Below, piece after piece: positions 51,865 to 63,865 of a stretch of 64,000 bases of DNA. Numbering within the stretch: the first letter of the stretch is position 1; each line of letters opens with the position of its first letter. Under the pieces are notes generated by a model. The model saw nothing but the letters and a program-made list of their open reading frames with translations, ran no database searches and was not told the DNA's origin. The position numbers were made by a program, and so were the translations under genes. Where the stretch lies: NCBI RefSeq assembly GCF_024763615.1, contig NC_077222.1:47864001-47928000 (forward strand), given 5' to 3'. This DNA comes from Phlebotomus papatasi. Taxonomy: Eukaryota > Arthropoda > Insecta > Diptera > Psychodidae.

Positions 51865-54800
51865 CTGAAAAATATATATAATTTATAATATACTAGTCAT
51901 AAAAATTAAATATTTCCACTTAAAACCTATATTAGACACATTAAGTAAGCTTTTTTGATGTCTTGTCATTTATGTAATAGTAAAATTTTAGATTGGAATT
52001 GATATTACAATGTGACTCTAATAATGGTACCCCATAACATTTTTCAACAATATTGAAAAAATATGTTAAATTCCATTGTAAATGTCAAACTTTTAAACTA
52101 TTTTTGTTAACTAAGACCTATATTAACAAAAACAAATAATTACTGAAAAATTCTCAGGAACATGAATAAAAGCTCAACATGTTAAGAAGAGTATTAAGAG
52201 TCATACATACTCTTTTCCATTTCTTAAGATAAACACTATGAAAATTTATTAATAAAATCAAAAACCATGAATAAAAAATTACCATATTTTACTGAAACTA
52301 TACGAAATGTATATGCCAATTTGTTATCATTAGTAAACCGCGATAAGAACATGAAATTATACAACAAGCATTTAAAATTTTTCATTGTTGTCTCAAAATG
52401 TTGAAGAAAACTTACGAAAAAAAAGTGTCTGATAAGGTACCCAGGAGATAAAAAATGTAATGTTAAAAGCATATTTGCATACTTGTACAACAAAACTGAT
52501 GTTGTTATATCTCAAATATATCTCTTAATTTTCATTAATTTTAATTGTAGAATTTTAATATATTGCAAGAATTTTATTTAACAGAAATTAAGACTAATCT
52601 TCTATCCAAGACTAGAAAACGTTGTACACTATTTCTATATATTTTAACTTAGAAAACAAATGAATTTATTTATAGCACTTTTAATAGTCATATATATACA
52701 CAAAATATCAGTAATGTATAGATGAAAATCCCTCATCATGAGCTATCGATTAATGATAATATTTACAAACATTCCTAATGCTTACTGATAGCAAATAAAA
52801 CACGTGAAATGAACACTTTAAGAATCGATTGCAATTTAGAGAGAGAAAAAAACTGGCCTAAGAATACAACATATCAAGTGTTTCTTTTTAATTTATAGCA
52901 ATATATTTAAGGCAAAAACAAAGGAAATTCCCATTTTCCAGAACTAACATTCTACATACAATAATTGCTTCTTTAACACAAGAACGTTGTCTATGGAACA
53001 TTGAATTTTATCAATGAGTTGATAACTCTATTTCACAACAATTCACTAAACACTCATTCATGTAATTCTTTTTTTCTCTTTTATTTTACTTATTTTTGGA
53101 AATTTGCTCTAGTTCGCGTCACAGATATCCATCCACTCTCCAGTTATTTCAAGTAACCGAAAAAAATTGTCTTTACTTTGAGAAGCAGGTGGAAGAGTGC
53201 GAAATACTGTGTTCATTTCACGCAATTTGTACTTCTTTTTTTTTTGCAGAAATAACTAGCAAGACTAAAAAAAAAACTATGTGTTTGGCAATATTGAATG
53301 ATTGGAAGTGACTTTCTCTAACCTAACATTCCTTTCTCAGGTGTATTGAGAAAGAGCGGAGAAGAGGTCCTCCTCTGCGGGAACGTTTTTAAGTAATCCG
53401 TGATGAACGATTAAATAGTTTTACAGAAGACAATTTTGAGACACGGTGAAAAAAAAGCACTTTTCGACCGTTTTTTCTTTTCTCACATATTCCACATCTC
53501 TTGCACATACACACACATGAACACCTTCAGAGACACGTCTTGCTTCTAGCTTTCCCGACACCACAAATTCTTTTTGAGATCACTTCTCCGCATCCAGTTC
53601 CTAATTATTATTTTTTTTTCTTTATGCAATTGCCATTTATTTATTTTAAACTAGTATCAGGCCCTGCTGCAACACTAATTTCATATTGGACAAGTGTGCG
53701 GAGACCACTTTGGATTTTCACTGTCCTGTTTGTATCCAATGTCAATTGGCCGGTTCGCAGCAACCGGATACTGATATGTCATGCACAATACTTCCATCGA
53801 TTTTTTCGTATGCCAAAAACCAAACGTTTTCTTCCACAGTGAACTACACTAATTTCTCGCCAGCCAGATATTTCTATTGAACAATCTTACTATGTTCCCA
53901 TTGGACTGCCACAAATTTGTTATCTATTTCAATGCATATTGAGACCTAGTCTATAACTTTTCTGTAATGCTTGATAATGTATTTCCAGCTAGTGATTTGG
54001 TTTTTCTGTTTGATGCACTCAATGCATTTTTATGTTACTTTCCTTTTTTTTTTTTTGGAAAATTTGTGCAAATATTTTCAAAATCACTAATATTTTTATA
54101 TTTCTTTACTTTGTTCTTTCAATGCACAAGAGATTTACTTTAATGGTTATTTTTGATGCATAAAATCGGTCACAGTGCGTTTTTGTGGTAATTTTAAACT
54201 GGTCTATTTAGGATATTAAACGAAAATATGAGGAAACATTTTTGGTAACCAAAAAGGCTCGTTTTGTTGGTAATTTCTTCACACTCTCCCTCTTTTCTCA
54301 ACCAATTTCAGGTAATTTTCTTTCCTCATGTATTACAATTCTCTATGCATTTCCCTGTAGATTTTTTTTTATATTTTTATAGTCTTCCTTTGTCATCCCC
54401 AAAAATTTTAAGTAGAATATTTCTCGAAGATTGCACTCGTATAATAATTTTTTCCCTATATTCACTCTTTTTTATGGAAAACACACGAAAATTTTCGCTG
54501 CCGGTGGGCAACAATCGAGCGCAAGAGGCTATTGTACAGGGGCGGAACTCCAAACATTTACAAAAAAAAAAACAGAGATTATTCACATTTCACATGGATA
54601 TTTTACAGGGAAAAACCACTTATTAACCACACAGTACATTGAATGTGATGATTTTTCACAAAATATCTCTCTACGACTGTTCACACGGCAAACGCTTCTC
54701 TTGCGATGTCTTTTTCATCATCAGACACACAACTCCACGACGACGCCATGACAATATTTGATTCTTTTCGGGACAGTGTGAGTCGCTACTTTGCTGAGCA

Positions 54801-55787
54801 CAGGCATGTCAGCCGATGCACAAATACGAGGCGTCAGCACCACCCGAATATCAGCCGATTGGTAAACGTCATGATTCGTTTACATTTGAACATCTTGCGC
54901 CACTAGTCGGTGAATAGTTTAAGTAACCTCCCTCGCTCAATCAATGCTCCAAACGGAATCCCAAAAACATCCACTTTACCCCATTTATCCCACGATTTTC
55001 ACCATTTTGACTTTTCTTTACACACCCAAACCACATAGCATCCTAATGCAGCAGAAAAAAACACCCTCGAGTACGCATGAGACAGAAAAATGTCCATTTT
55101 TCGCCCGTCACTCCGAGAAACATCTCTCTAATATGATTATATGCTACCCAGTACCCAACCGCCAATCATATAAATAATTCCAAAATAGAGAATATAAATA
55201 TCTCTACATAATGCAATATTTAATTATAAAAATTTATATTGAAAAAAGTTTTATTTGCATTATATACATATTCTCTGCAATTTTGTCGATGGTGTGAGGT
55301 GAATATTTACTTTTATTGCACCTACCAATGACGCACACAAACTAAACACTCTTACATATGCTTCAAAATATTCACGCATACTCATAAGCGCCCACTAAAT
55401 CTGTATATATATACGGAAGCTCTAAACGTGGCTACGCGCTTTCGTTTGTGCTTCACGATCAAATATGAAAAGCACACACAATTCATGTGAAAAAGCTAGA
55501 TCGAAGGCTAAGATACTTTACTCTCAGGACGAGAAACTGTCACTATCTCCTGCTTTCATAAAAAAAATATTAACTATTGTTTTTTCTTTCAGTTATCCCA
55601 TAAATTAGTGAACAAGATCAACGTTGTCTGAACATATATAGCATACTAAACTTAATCAAAGCTTTTATTTGTTCTGATTTAACCCATTCGCATTTGTTTC
55701 TTTAAAAAATGCATAATTTGTTTATGCGCTATTGATATCTAAATTATTGCCGGGAAGGGATTTCCAGTTACTTTATTTCTTTAATTA
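51865..55787 (-). other. Upstream intron or 5' flank, repeat-poor
   Basis: A+T-rich sequence upstream of the Gly/Pro exon. Only the block at 54700-54910 stands out. The segment 53340-53460 (minus strand CCCGCAGAGGAGGACCTC) has an acceptor-like start but no supporting frame. No transposon ends were recognised. Confidence 0.55.
54700..54910 (-). promoter_or_regulatory. Possible alternative Chip promoter / 5' leader
   Basis: About 2.9 kb upstream of the Gly/Pro exon is a GC-richer block. On the minus strand it holds a CCAAT box (CCAATCGGC), an ATGACGT CRE-like site, and a short upstream ORF starting ATGGCGTCGTCG and ending after 22 codons (stop near 54692). No strong donor in the right phase is visible. 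It could be an internal promoter or simply unique intron sequence. Confidence 0.2.
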
Positions 55788-55979
55788 CCGTAAGTGCGAG
55801 TGACTTTGTCCCCTGCGGGTGATTTTGTCACCCCACCCCCTTTTCGTAAGCTTTTCTTTGATTCTAGAACTACCATGTCTGATCGGTGAGAACCGTTCTT
55901 AAACATTAGAATTAAAGAAAAGCTTACGTACAGGAGGGGGTCAAGGTCACCCGCAGGGGACAGTTACCCGTGCTTACGG
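55788..55979. mobile_element. 192-bp TA element related to CCGTCGTTGCGGGTGAC
   Basis: TA-flanked, ends CCGTAAGTGCGAGTGACTTT and GTTACCCGTGCTTACGG. Internal CCCCTGCGGGTGATTTTGTC is inverted as GGTCACCCGCAGGGG, and AAGCTTTTCTTTGATTCTAG faces its complement. Confidence 0.85.
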
Positions 55980-55983
55980 TACT

Positions 55984-56264
55984 TGAGGCCTCTATATATT
56001 GGGAGCAATTTTCGTCAAGTGTGTAGACTAGTGTAGACTCCTTTTAGACGCCAAGATGGCGTCTACATACTAGTAGAAATTTCTTTAAAAAATGCCTTTT
56101 TAAAGAAAATTTTCCTATCCTTATAGGCAGAAACGTCACAAGTTTTTAAAAAAGACATTTTTAAAAAAAAAATTCTAGTAGTGTGTAGGATGCCACTGAA
56201 AACGTCAAAACTTTGTCAAAAATGTAGTTTTTGACGAAAATTGCTTGTAATGTGTAGAGGCCTT
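55984..56264. mobile_element. AAGGCCTCTACACA MITE with a nested relative
   Basis: The outer ends are GAGGCCTCTATATATTGGGA and CTTGTAATGTGTAGAGGCCT. Inside, TGGCGTCTACATACTAGTAG (56056) faces CTAGTAGTGTGTAGGATGCC (56191), forming a second nested pair. Confidence 0.75.
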
Positions 56265-56291
56265 TCCTAACCAGCATTTTCTTCTCTATAA

Positions 56292-57140
56292 TGATTCAAT
56301 TCAATTTATTGGAAAATAATAGAACAATCTGTCCTCTATACAATTAGTATAACTTCATATTTATGGTAAGTTTTAAACTAAAAAAAAAGTAAGTAAAACT
56401 CATGTGGAGCACGAGGAGCACGCGGCACCAACAAATCTAAGGATAAGCTCCCTCTTCCGCTCGCGAGGTAAATTATTCCAAAGAACGATTCTCTCAACAA
56501 ATAGGGAGTCGCGGAGAATGCGACAACCTGAACTGGGCACATGGAGACACGAAGTCCTAGTTGATGATCCAGTCACCACAAGCTCCGCAAGATACCGTGG
56601 CATACCAACACATAGTAACCGTGAGATAAAGTCTACAGCACGAGTCTCCAGATAAAAAAATAGAGGAAGACCAGAATTGAATCCACCCAAGGAGAAATAT
56701 GATCAAACTTTCGGAGTCCGAAGACATACCGCAAACAAGAGTTAAATGTCCTATTCGGTCGGGCCTGTGTTTCAGCATTAGCACTGAAAAATATTCAGCC
56801 CCGTACGTGAAGAAAGGGACGATTAAAGCTCTTAATAGAAGCCTTGTACCCTGAGGCGTGAAGGACTGAAGGCGTCGCAAAGTTCACAAAGTGAGGAAAA
56901 CTTTCCTGCAAATCTCAGCCGCATGATCAGACCATGTCAGAGTTTCATTTAAAATAATACCCAGGTTCCTGGCCCTAGAAGTGAAAGGGATCACCTCATT
57001 TAAGAGATAAACTGGGTTAGGTTCAGGATTCCTCCACCTGGTGTGAATGATTGAGGCTTGAGATTTAGCAGGATTAAGAAGAAGGCCGTTGCAGTCAGCC
57101 CATTGACCAATTCTTGAGAGATCATCATTGATGGCCTCAA
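56292..57140 (-). pseudogene. 5'-truncated non-LTR retrotransposon (reverse transcriptase 3' part)
   Basis: On the minus strand the translation starts AINDDLSRIGQWADCNGL, then LLNPAKSQASII, ARNLGIILNETLTWSDH, AAEICRKVF, a stop, RRLQSFTPQGTRLLLRAL, FTYGAEYFS and, in a shifted frame, GSSTRTSCLHVPSSG and FVERIVLWNNLPRE. These are the C-terminal reverse-transcriptase and thumb motifs of Jockey/LOA/CR1-like LINEs. Stop and frameshifts show it is dead. The 3' end is AATAAATTGAATTGAATC. ATCATT is present at both junctions and may be the target duplication. Clade is not certain. Confidence 0.8.
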
Positions 57141-57591
57141 ATGATCTTTATAAGAATTCTCGAAGTATGGCATATAGAACCACAATTTTCTGAAATAACG
57201 CTTGTAGAACTTCTAAAATAGTCGGAGAGACCCTTATTTATAAAAGTGACGCACTTTTAAAGAGTTCCAGTTAGTTCTTTAAACGCTACTGCCAATGAAA
57301 TTGAAGCATTCTATCACAAAATCTTATAGAACTACACATTTTCTGAAAAAAATGCTTATACGATACTCCAAATTCAATTTTTAAACAATTTTCAATTTTT
57401 TTTAAGAGAATAGGTTAGACAGAGATACCAGTATTTTTCCGCAAATATATAGATTTTAATACATTTTACTTTCAATAAATTATAGTGAATAAACGAATTA
57501 AGATAGAAAATTCAAACTAAAAGGAAATGATAGAATATTAAGTTCACTCACTTTTAGGCATAGTAATTGGTGCATAAAATGTTCTATTTAA

Positions 57592-59532
57592 CCGTGTAAA
57601 CAGACGGAATTCCCACGGGAATTCCCATGAGATTTTTCATTCCGGACGGGAATTCCGGATGGGAATTCCCATATTGAACTGTCAAATTTTTACCATCCGC
57701 TCTATGCGCCTCTGGTGGACTTCAAGCGCAACACAAAAATGCTCCGAAGATTTGAATTTCAAATTTTGTTTTTTCCGAATATAAATAACGGAATGTGTAT
57801 TTAGAAGATACCCAGCAAAACTTCGCTCTGCAATTCTGCACTTTTGAAATTTTAACGTTTCTTGTCATTCAATCGGATACTTCGTGTGGCTTCGGGATAG
57901 TCGTGCGACTTCGTGAGCATCGTGAATTTCTTTCGTGTTTTCTAACCATTTCCTTCCCCTTCGTATTTTCTATTATGGCTGATTTAATAATATTGTATTA
58001 TAACATTATAATAATATTGTAAAAAAAGAGAGTATTCACGTAAAATTGTTGAATAAAAATTGAATTTTAAATAAATTGAAATACATATTTTTATTTAGTT
58101 AAAATAATGTTTAGAAACATTAGAAAGGGTAGAAGAAATGTAGAAATCATCTAAATACTCTAAAGAAATTCTGCCGATAATTTTAAAATCTTCTATAGAA
58201 ATTCTGCAGAAAATTCTGCAGAATTTTCATACAACGATCAGATCCACCTTAGAACAAAATTCTGCAGAAATTCTGCTGATTTTTCGGCAGTTAGTAATTC
58301 AAATCTGACGAATTTCTGCAGAATTCTGCAGAATTTGCCGGGTGGGTATTTTCGAGGGGTAACTCATTTCGGGGAACTCGAGCCAATTTAGCTGGGGAAC
58401 CCATACATTTTTTTCAGGAAACCCGGGGAACCCATACATTTTTTTGGGAACCCGAGCCAATATGATTGATTATGAATTACCCCTTGGGTATTTTACGTAC
58501 TTTATTTTATTAAAGTGGCTTTAATAGACCACATGGATATTACTAATATTATCTATTAATAAATTTCATGGAAAATCTTTTAAAATATCTAGAGAAATGA
58601 TTAGAAACGTTGTTATAGCGAAAATATCTCGTCAAGAACCCCCAATTAAAGTGGATAAACCAATGACTGGCTTTGGATATCTTTGCTGATAGGACCTATT
58701 GATTAATTTTAGTTTAATTGTAGTGCTAATAATTTAAAATTTTATAAAGTGTTAGAAGAAAGTGTATAAAATATCCCTGGCAGACCAAGCAGTCAATTCA
58801 TTCGGAACAGAGATGTTTACAAAAATTAGTTAATTGTATAATAATTGAATACAAATTGTTTTAAAAAACAAGAAGACTGTAAAATATTTTAAAATTTTAT
58901 TTCCAAAAAAAAAGTAAACAATAAAAAATATTGAAGTAATATTTTATATCCGAAAAGGCAGTTTATATGGTTTCTGGCTATAATTTGCATCAGTGAACTT
59001 CGATAGTTCTTACTATTCTTTGTATTTACTTATCTACATTATTATATTCTTTGCATTTTTTTAATAATGGGATTTATTGAAAAAGATAAATTTTGAATCT
59101 GCCTTTCCAATCATTTAAACCTCTTCTGAAATGTTACTGATGAATATTTAATTCAATCCAGAAACACTAATCCTTTCAAAATTTTTATAGTATTATTATT
59201 CGATTTCAAATTTGCTTTTAAAATCAATGTTTTGATCACTACAGGAGATTTTACATGTTTTTTCATATATTATTTGCTTAAAAACACTCCAAATTAAATT
59301 TTCGGAATTCTCCGGAAGCAAAAAGCTATCTCGAGCGAGATAGCTTTTTTCCATTTTAGAAAATTGAATATTTCACCCTCCAACGGAAAATTTCTATTTG
59401 AAATTCAAAATATTTCAAAACATTCGGGCAGTTTCGTGCACTTTTGTAGAGGGCGCTTGTATAGCAAATTTACCATTTGCTCGTGGGAATTCCCGTGGGA
59501 ATTCCCGTGGAAATTCCGTCTGTTTACACGGT
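57592..59532. mobile_element. 1,941-bp TA element, family ACCGTGTAAACAGACGG
   Basis: TA-flanked with ends ACCGTGTAAACAGACGGAAT and ATTCCGTCTGTTTACACGGT. The ends continue into GGAATTCCCACGGGAATTCC-type palindromes on both sides. The interior has many AATTCTGCAGAAATTCTGC repeats (58160-58335) and two GGAACCCATACATTTTTTT units (58395, 58428). No transposase frame recognised. Confidence 0.88.
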
Positions 59533-59724
59533 TAGTGGGAGAATTATTAGAAGATCGAAAAAACAGAGAAAAATGCACAATTTTGGGTGCACTTTTTCAA
59601 AAAATCTTTAAAAAATATACTAAATTTTCATCGTAGGTTCTTGATATGTTCACATATGAGGATGAAATTTTGCGTCATTTTAGCTTTATGTGACTACCAC
59701 CGGATAATTAGGATCGGAGATATA

Positions 59725-59958
59725 GGGTAAAGTGGTACAAGTTGGACAGTGGTACAATTTGGACAGGGCTCTTTTTATCTTGATAAATTTAATATTTCAT
59801 TTTTATTTGTATATTTTTAATGCTTTAGTTTTATAATTTGGTTTCTTGTGCTTAAAACCAAATTTTGTACTGTATTTATCAAGAAAACAGCCATGTCCAA
59901 CTTGTACCGGCGAATTGTCCAACTTATAACACTAATTCCAAATTATATCACTTTACCC
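59725..59958. mobile_element. 234-bp TA element, family GGGTAAAGTGGTACAAG
   Basis: TA-flanked with ends GGGTAAAGTGGTACAAGTTG and ATTATATCACTTTACCC. ACAAGTTGGACAGTGG faces TGTCCAACTTGTACC; the phrase TTGGACA occurs twice on the left. Confidence 0.87.
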
Positions 59959-60506
59959 TAAATGTTTGAATTTTATAAAACAGCAAAAAATTAAAAATGC
60001 GTATTTAAAAAAAAATCTAAACGTGACCCGGACAAACGGATTTCAGATTTGAGACTCTTAAATGACCCTCTAACAAGTTTTGGAACTCTCGTCAAAGACA
60101 CCTACAACGTGTCGCACAGTGATTCCCGCTATCACCCTCGTATGAGATCACTAAAAGTTCTTAGTTTCATTAGGCAGCTAATTTGCTAGTTGGGATAGGA
60201 AGAATACACCGACAGAGTTAAAAATACATTTTCTTGTTTTACGGAGACTTATGCAAATTTAGTGCGCAATGTTACGCAAGAAAAATTTGACATCACGTAA
60301 GTTTGATAATATTTTCCTTTAATCCTTTTTCTGATTTCTGCATTTTTTTTAGATAGTACTTTTCTGAAGGTTTGTTAATAAATTCGTGTTATGAATAATT
60401 GAGATCTACATTATATTTATGTGGTGCTCCTTAAATATTTACACATATCATAATAATATAAAATGAGAAGCAAATACGTCACGAAGATTTGCAAGAAAGT
60501 ACAGGC

Positions 60507-60562
60507 CTTTCATTCATTCATTCATTCATTTTCAACCGCTTATCCCTAGTGGGGTCGCGGGC
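60507..60562 (-). mobile_element. 3' end of an L2-type LINE
   Basis: On the minus strand CGCGACCCCACTAGGGATAA, then GCGGTTGAAAATGAATG repeats. This ending (GCGACCCC...GGATAAGCGG...AATGAATGAATG) is typical of L2-clade LINE tails. Only about 55 bp remain. Confidence 0.6.
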
Positions 60563-60933
60563 CTTTAATTTAAAGTACAATTTAATCTTACGTAATTCGG
60601 TTAATTTTGAAAACATTGTTCGAATTGTCTGGGAGATCAGAAATGTTATTCATACTACGCACGTGTTAGAAATTTTAAGATTCTACTGTGATTCATTTAC
60701 ATATTATTATATATAAACCCATATATTTATCATTTTGAATTCAACCGTCGTTGTCTAAATTTGAGATAACCAAATTTAAGACATTCTACTTAACTCTTAT
60801 CTGCTTATCTGGGCTTATCACTGATCATTTTCTATTTTAAATAGATTGAGTACAGAAGAGTAACAAAAGAAAAAAAAAAGTTCATTAAAATCGGTTAATA
60901 AACATTAGAAATAGAGTTCGGTCAATTTGTATA

Positions 60934-61270
60934 CAGAGTTCTTCAAATTTGAACATTTGGGGGGTATAGATGACATTTCTCACTCCTCAAATTTGAACGA
61001 TATTTTCAAAAATGTATCGGAATTCATGTGAAATGCACTTTCCCTAAATTAAGATAAATAACTTTAGAGAATATATCAATGTCATTTATTGTGAAATAAA
61101 TGGAATTTGTTGCGGAACTTAATATAATACGATAATATTGAGGAAGCACCAGAGAAAAATAGTTTTAATTCAGATTCCACACAAAACTTTTTGCACATAA
61201 CCTCAAATTTTATATTTTGAACTCAACTGTCGTTCGAATTTGAGGAGTTCAAATTTGAGGAACTTGACTG
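60934..61270. mobile_element. TA element, family CAGTNGAGTTCCTCAAATT, copy 2
   Basis: Ends CAGAGTTCTTCAAATTTGAA and AAATTTGAGGAACTTGACTG. Internal TTTGGGGGGTATAGATGACA and ACCAGAGAAAAATAGTTTTA match 10507-10832. Confidence 0.82.
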
Positions 61271-61552
61271 TAGTAAGAGTCGGGATATAGTGGGGTGGGG
61301 AATGGATACGGATGCGACCTACTGTTAGAAAGGTCTCGATCTCAAATACAATATACTTAAAATTTAAGAAAAATCATAATCTAATTTTCGAAATATTCGG
61401 CATTGGATTTTCAAAAATCGATTTTTCGATAAATCGGATTTTCGATTAAATCGGGTGAAATTGAGGGATGTAGAAGAAGAGTTGTAATATTTAACGAAAG
61501 TTTTCCAAAAACACCAAAATTTTTCAAATAATCACAATTAGAACCGTAGATA

Positions 61553-61766
61553 GGGAAGACCAGGGCAGAATTAGTCAATCGAAATTTTTCATTGCGTATA
61601 ATTTGTAAGAAAAATGTTTGTAACAGGCTGATAAATATTTCAATGAATAGGAAGGGATGTGTTTTCTTCAAATAAGTAGTGGTTTCTCTAATATTCCTTC
61701 TACGGCAGGCTATATAACATCCCACGGTCTAATACCATGCGTGGCTAAATCTGCCCCGGTCTCCCC
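61553..61766. mobile_element. 214-bp TA element, family GGGAAGACCAGGGCAGAA
   Basis: TA-flanked, ends GGGAAGACCAGGGCAGAATT and ATCTGCCCCGGTCTCCCC. Internal GCTGATAAATATTTCAATGA is shared with the truncated copy at 5709-5885. Confidence 0.85.
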
Positions 61767-62754
61767 TATGGCCATTTAAAAATAAAATTTTTAACACCTT
61801 ATAGCTCAGATTAGAGGGGTTGGGACGACTTAAGTTTTTTTTTTAAATCGAAAGCTCTTAGGTCCAGCTATACCACACTAAAATTGGAGACCGATTTATG
61901 ACAGAGGGGCTGAGTTATTGAAAAATCAAAATTTGGGGATTTTTCAAAATGGCGAAAGGAGGTGGAGGGGTAGATATGACATCATCAACTTCTAGCCACC
62001 CATCGATATTTAACCTATGCCGAAAACCGCTTGTCGATATCTCTTTTCGTTCTCTCTCTAGAAGTGGTTATACGACGGACGGGACGTACGTCCACGAAAA
62101 TCGTTACAGAAATGTGAAAACGTATTTATATAAAGTTTGTGCACAATCTGACGAGGTCGTATTTTAACTCAGACCACAGAAGCTGAGATTATAAAAAATC
62201 TTAGTTATTTATGGAAAGGATCTTTAAACCATCATCTTAAACTTTCAGTGTGCAATATCTTGGGAATAGTTTATTATTAAATTTTACGTGCTAAATATTC
62301 TCAAAGATCAATCTGCTGAATCTATTAGATTCCGAAGGCTTAAACTTCCTTACTTGGTTTTTCTTTTCCATTTGCCCATATGATACAGTGAGAAAGTCTA
62401 AAACTGTTAAATTAGAATTGATTTAAAATTACCCCATTTTACCGTAATTTAATTGTAGTCCTGGGTCTCGGGACAACCGATTATTCACTCTGCAAGACCC
62501 AGGATACGGAGCTCAATTGCTCCCCTTTCTATGATCTGATCAATACTGACTCTCTTTCTTCTCGCATTCACGATACAATCTTACTACACGAAGAGTAATC
62601 ACACACGATTTTCAAAAGATTAGCCATTATGATTATTTTAAAAGAACTGAATCCTACATAATTAACATACATTTCTAAATATTATATGAAAATACTAAAA
62701 TAACTAAATTATTACGTTAGTATAAGATTAACATAATTAATTATTGTAACTTAC

Positions 62755-62766
62755 CTCTAGTTACAG
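62755..62766 (-). CDS. Candidate 12-nt microexon (AVTR)
   Basis: On the minus strand twelve bases lie between a TTTTTTTTTCAG acceptor and a GTAAGT donor, 172 bp downstream of the 16-nt candidate. Joined, the two give 28 nt. The single open frame ends with one base (G) of an incomplete codon, which is the phase the Gly/Pro Chip exon requires: G plus GC gives Gly, then LSRRGV. The other two frames hit stop codons. The 10.9-kb intron this implies is plausible for this gene. Confidence 0.5.
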
Positions 62767-62792
62767 CTGAAAAAAAAACATTAATCAAGTTT

Positions 62793-62818
62793 TCCTCGGT
62801 AGTATAGTGGTCAGTATG
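62793..62818 (+). repeat. 5' fragment of a tRNA-Asp-like sequence
   Basis: TCCTCGGTAGTATAGTGGTC then AGTATG matches the first ~25 bases of eukaryotic tRNA-Asp (acceptor strand, D arm with A box) with about two differences. Anticodon, variable and T arms are absent, so it is a fragment and not a tRNA gene. It lies in the 172-bp interval between the two candidate microexons, in antisense. Confidence 0.6.
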
Positions 62819-62938
62819 ACCAAAATACATGAAATATCAAATTATGTTTATTAGTTATTAGTTTATTTATTAATATTGGTTGCCATGCATGTCTTTTAAT
62901 TTTTACGGTATATTACAGGATTTTAATTTTTTACTTAC

Positions 62939-62954
62939 CTTTGGTTTTATGTAC
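62939..62954 (-). CDS. Candidate 16-nt microexon (VHKTK)
   Basis: On the minus strand this 16-nt segment sits between an excellent acceptor (pyrimidine tract CTCTTTCTGTTTCAG with an upstream CTAAT branch-like site) and a consensus GTAAGT donor. Its only open frame when joined to the next candidate exon reads V-H-K-T-K. It may be a coding or 5' leader exon of Chip, or belong to another minus-strand gene. The splice signals are seen directly; use as an exon is inferred. Confidence 0.5.
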
Positions 62955-63829
62955 CTGAAACAGAAAGAGTATTCTAATTAGCTTAGTTTTATTAAGTTTA
63001 AACATTATTGTTATAGCACAATCCTAGAATTTTATTACTCAAACTCTAAAGAAAGTGCATTATAACAAGTTATCGATTATAAATTTATTTAATTCATTCT
63101 CCCTATGTCTCAAAAAGTTGTATGTTAAAGAATTTTTTTTTGTAAAATAAGAAATTACTTTAAGAAATTCTTATGTTATTTATAAAAATCTTAAATATTA
63201 ACATACATAAGGCATTTTCAGAACATTAAACATATATCTTATAAGATTCCTTATTCTCAATGATTTTACCGGAAAAAACAATTTTCTCAGGATAAAACTT
63301 TTTCCTAAAAATACAACTTTTTTGAGACCAAGGGAGAATAAAATTATCACTTATTCGCAAATTCTACTTTAATAAATATATTTATTTTTTTAAAAATATT
63401 GTAAAAAGAATTAATTTCTAATTCACTTTTTACTACTTTTATAAAGTTGTTCAAAATTAAAACTTAAAAACTTGCAAAATTGAAATAGGTTTGTAAAGTC
63501 GAATCTCGTTGTTTAGTCAAAGTTTCGTATTTGTTTTTTTTTTCAATATTGTTTAGGTTTTTGAATGGTCTTGGCTTGCGGTTCTCTTTTAAATGTAATT
63601 AAAGTATATTTTATTAATCTGCAATATTAATTTTTCGAATATTTTTCACTGCAACTGACAACTGCGCAGTTATATTGGAATTAATCATTTCTTTACAAAT
63701 TAGAACAAAATTGACGTATTGATAAATTCAAAACCTTCGAAGAATAGATCAAATGATAAGATAGCGCAAAGGATAGAAACAGCACCCAGGTTCCCGGATC
63801 ATCTGCATTGAGCATAGTCATCTCATCAC

Positions 63830-63865
63830 CTCGTCAAACCCGCTCCCCACCCAGAACAGATACAT
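63830..63865 (-). CDS. Speculative first coding exon of Chip
   Basis: A GC-richer block at 63775-63880 contains, on the minus strand, an ATG followed by eleven open codons (MYLFWVGSGFDE). It ends in phase 0 at GAG/GTGATG, a moderate donor, and phase 0 is what the 16-nt candidate microexon needs. The ATG context is poor (C at -3) and no promoter motif stands out. This is a guess, recorded because the window otherwise has no start codon for Chip. Confidence 0.15.

Noticed and set aside
54706..54906. Plus-strand 66-codon frame as a gene
   Set aside because: Overlaps the GC-richer block better explained as Chip upstream DNA; no motif.
62793..62818. A functional tRNA-Asp gene
   Set aside because: Only the 5' third is present; no anticodon arm, T arm or terminator follows.
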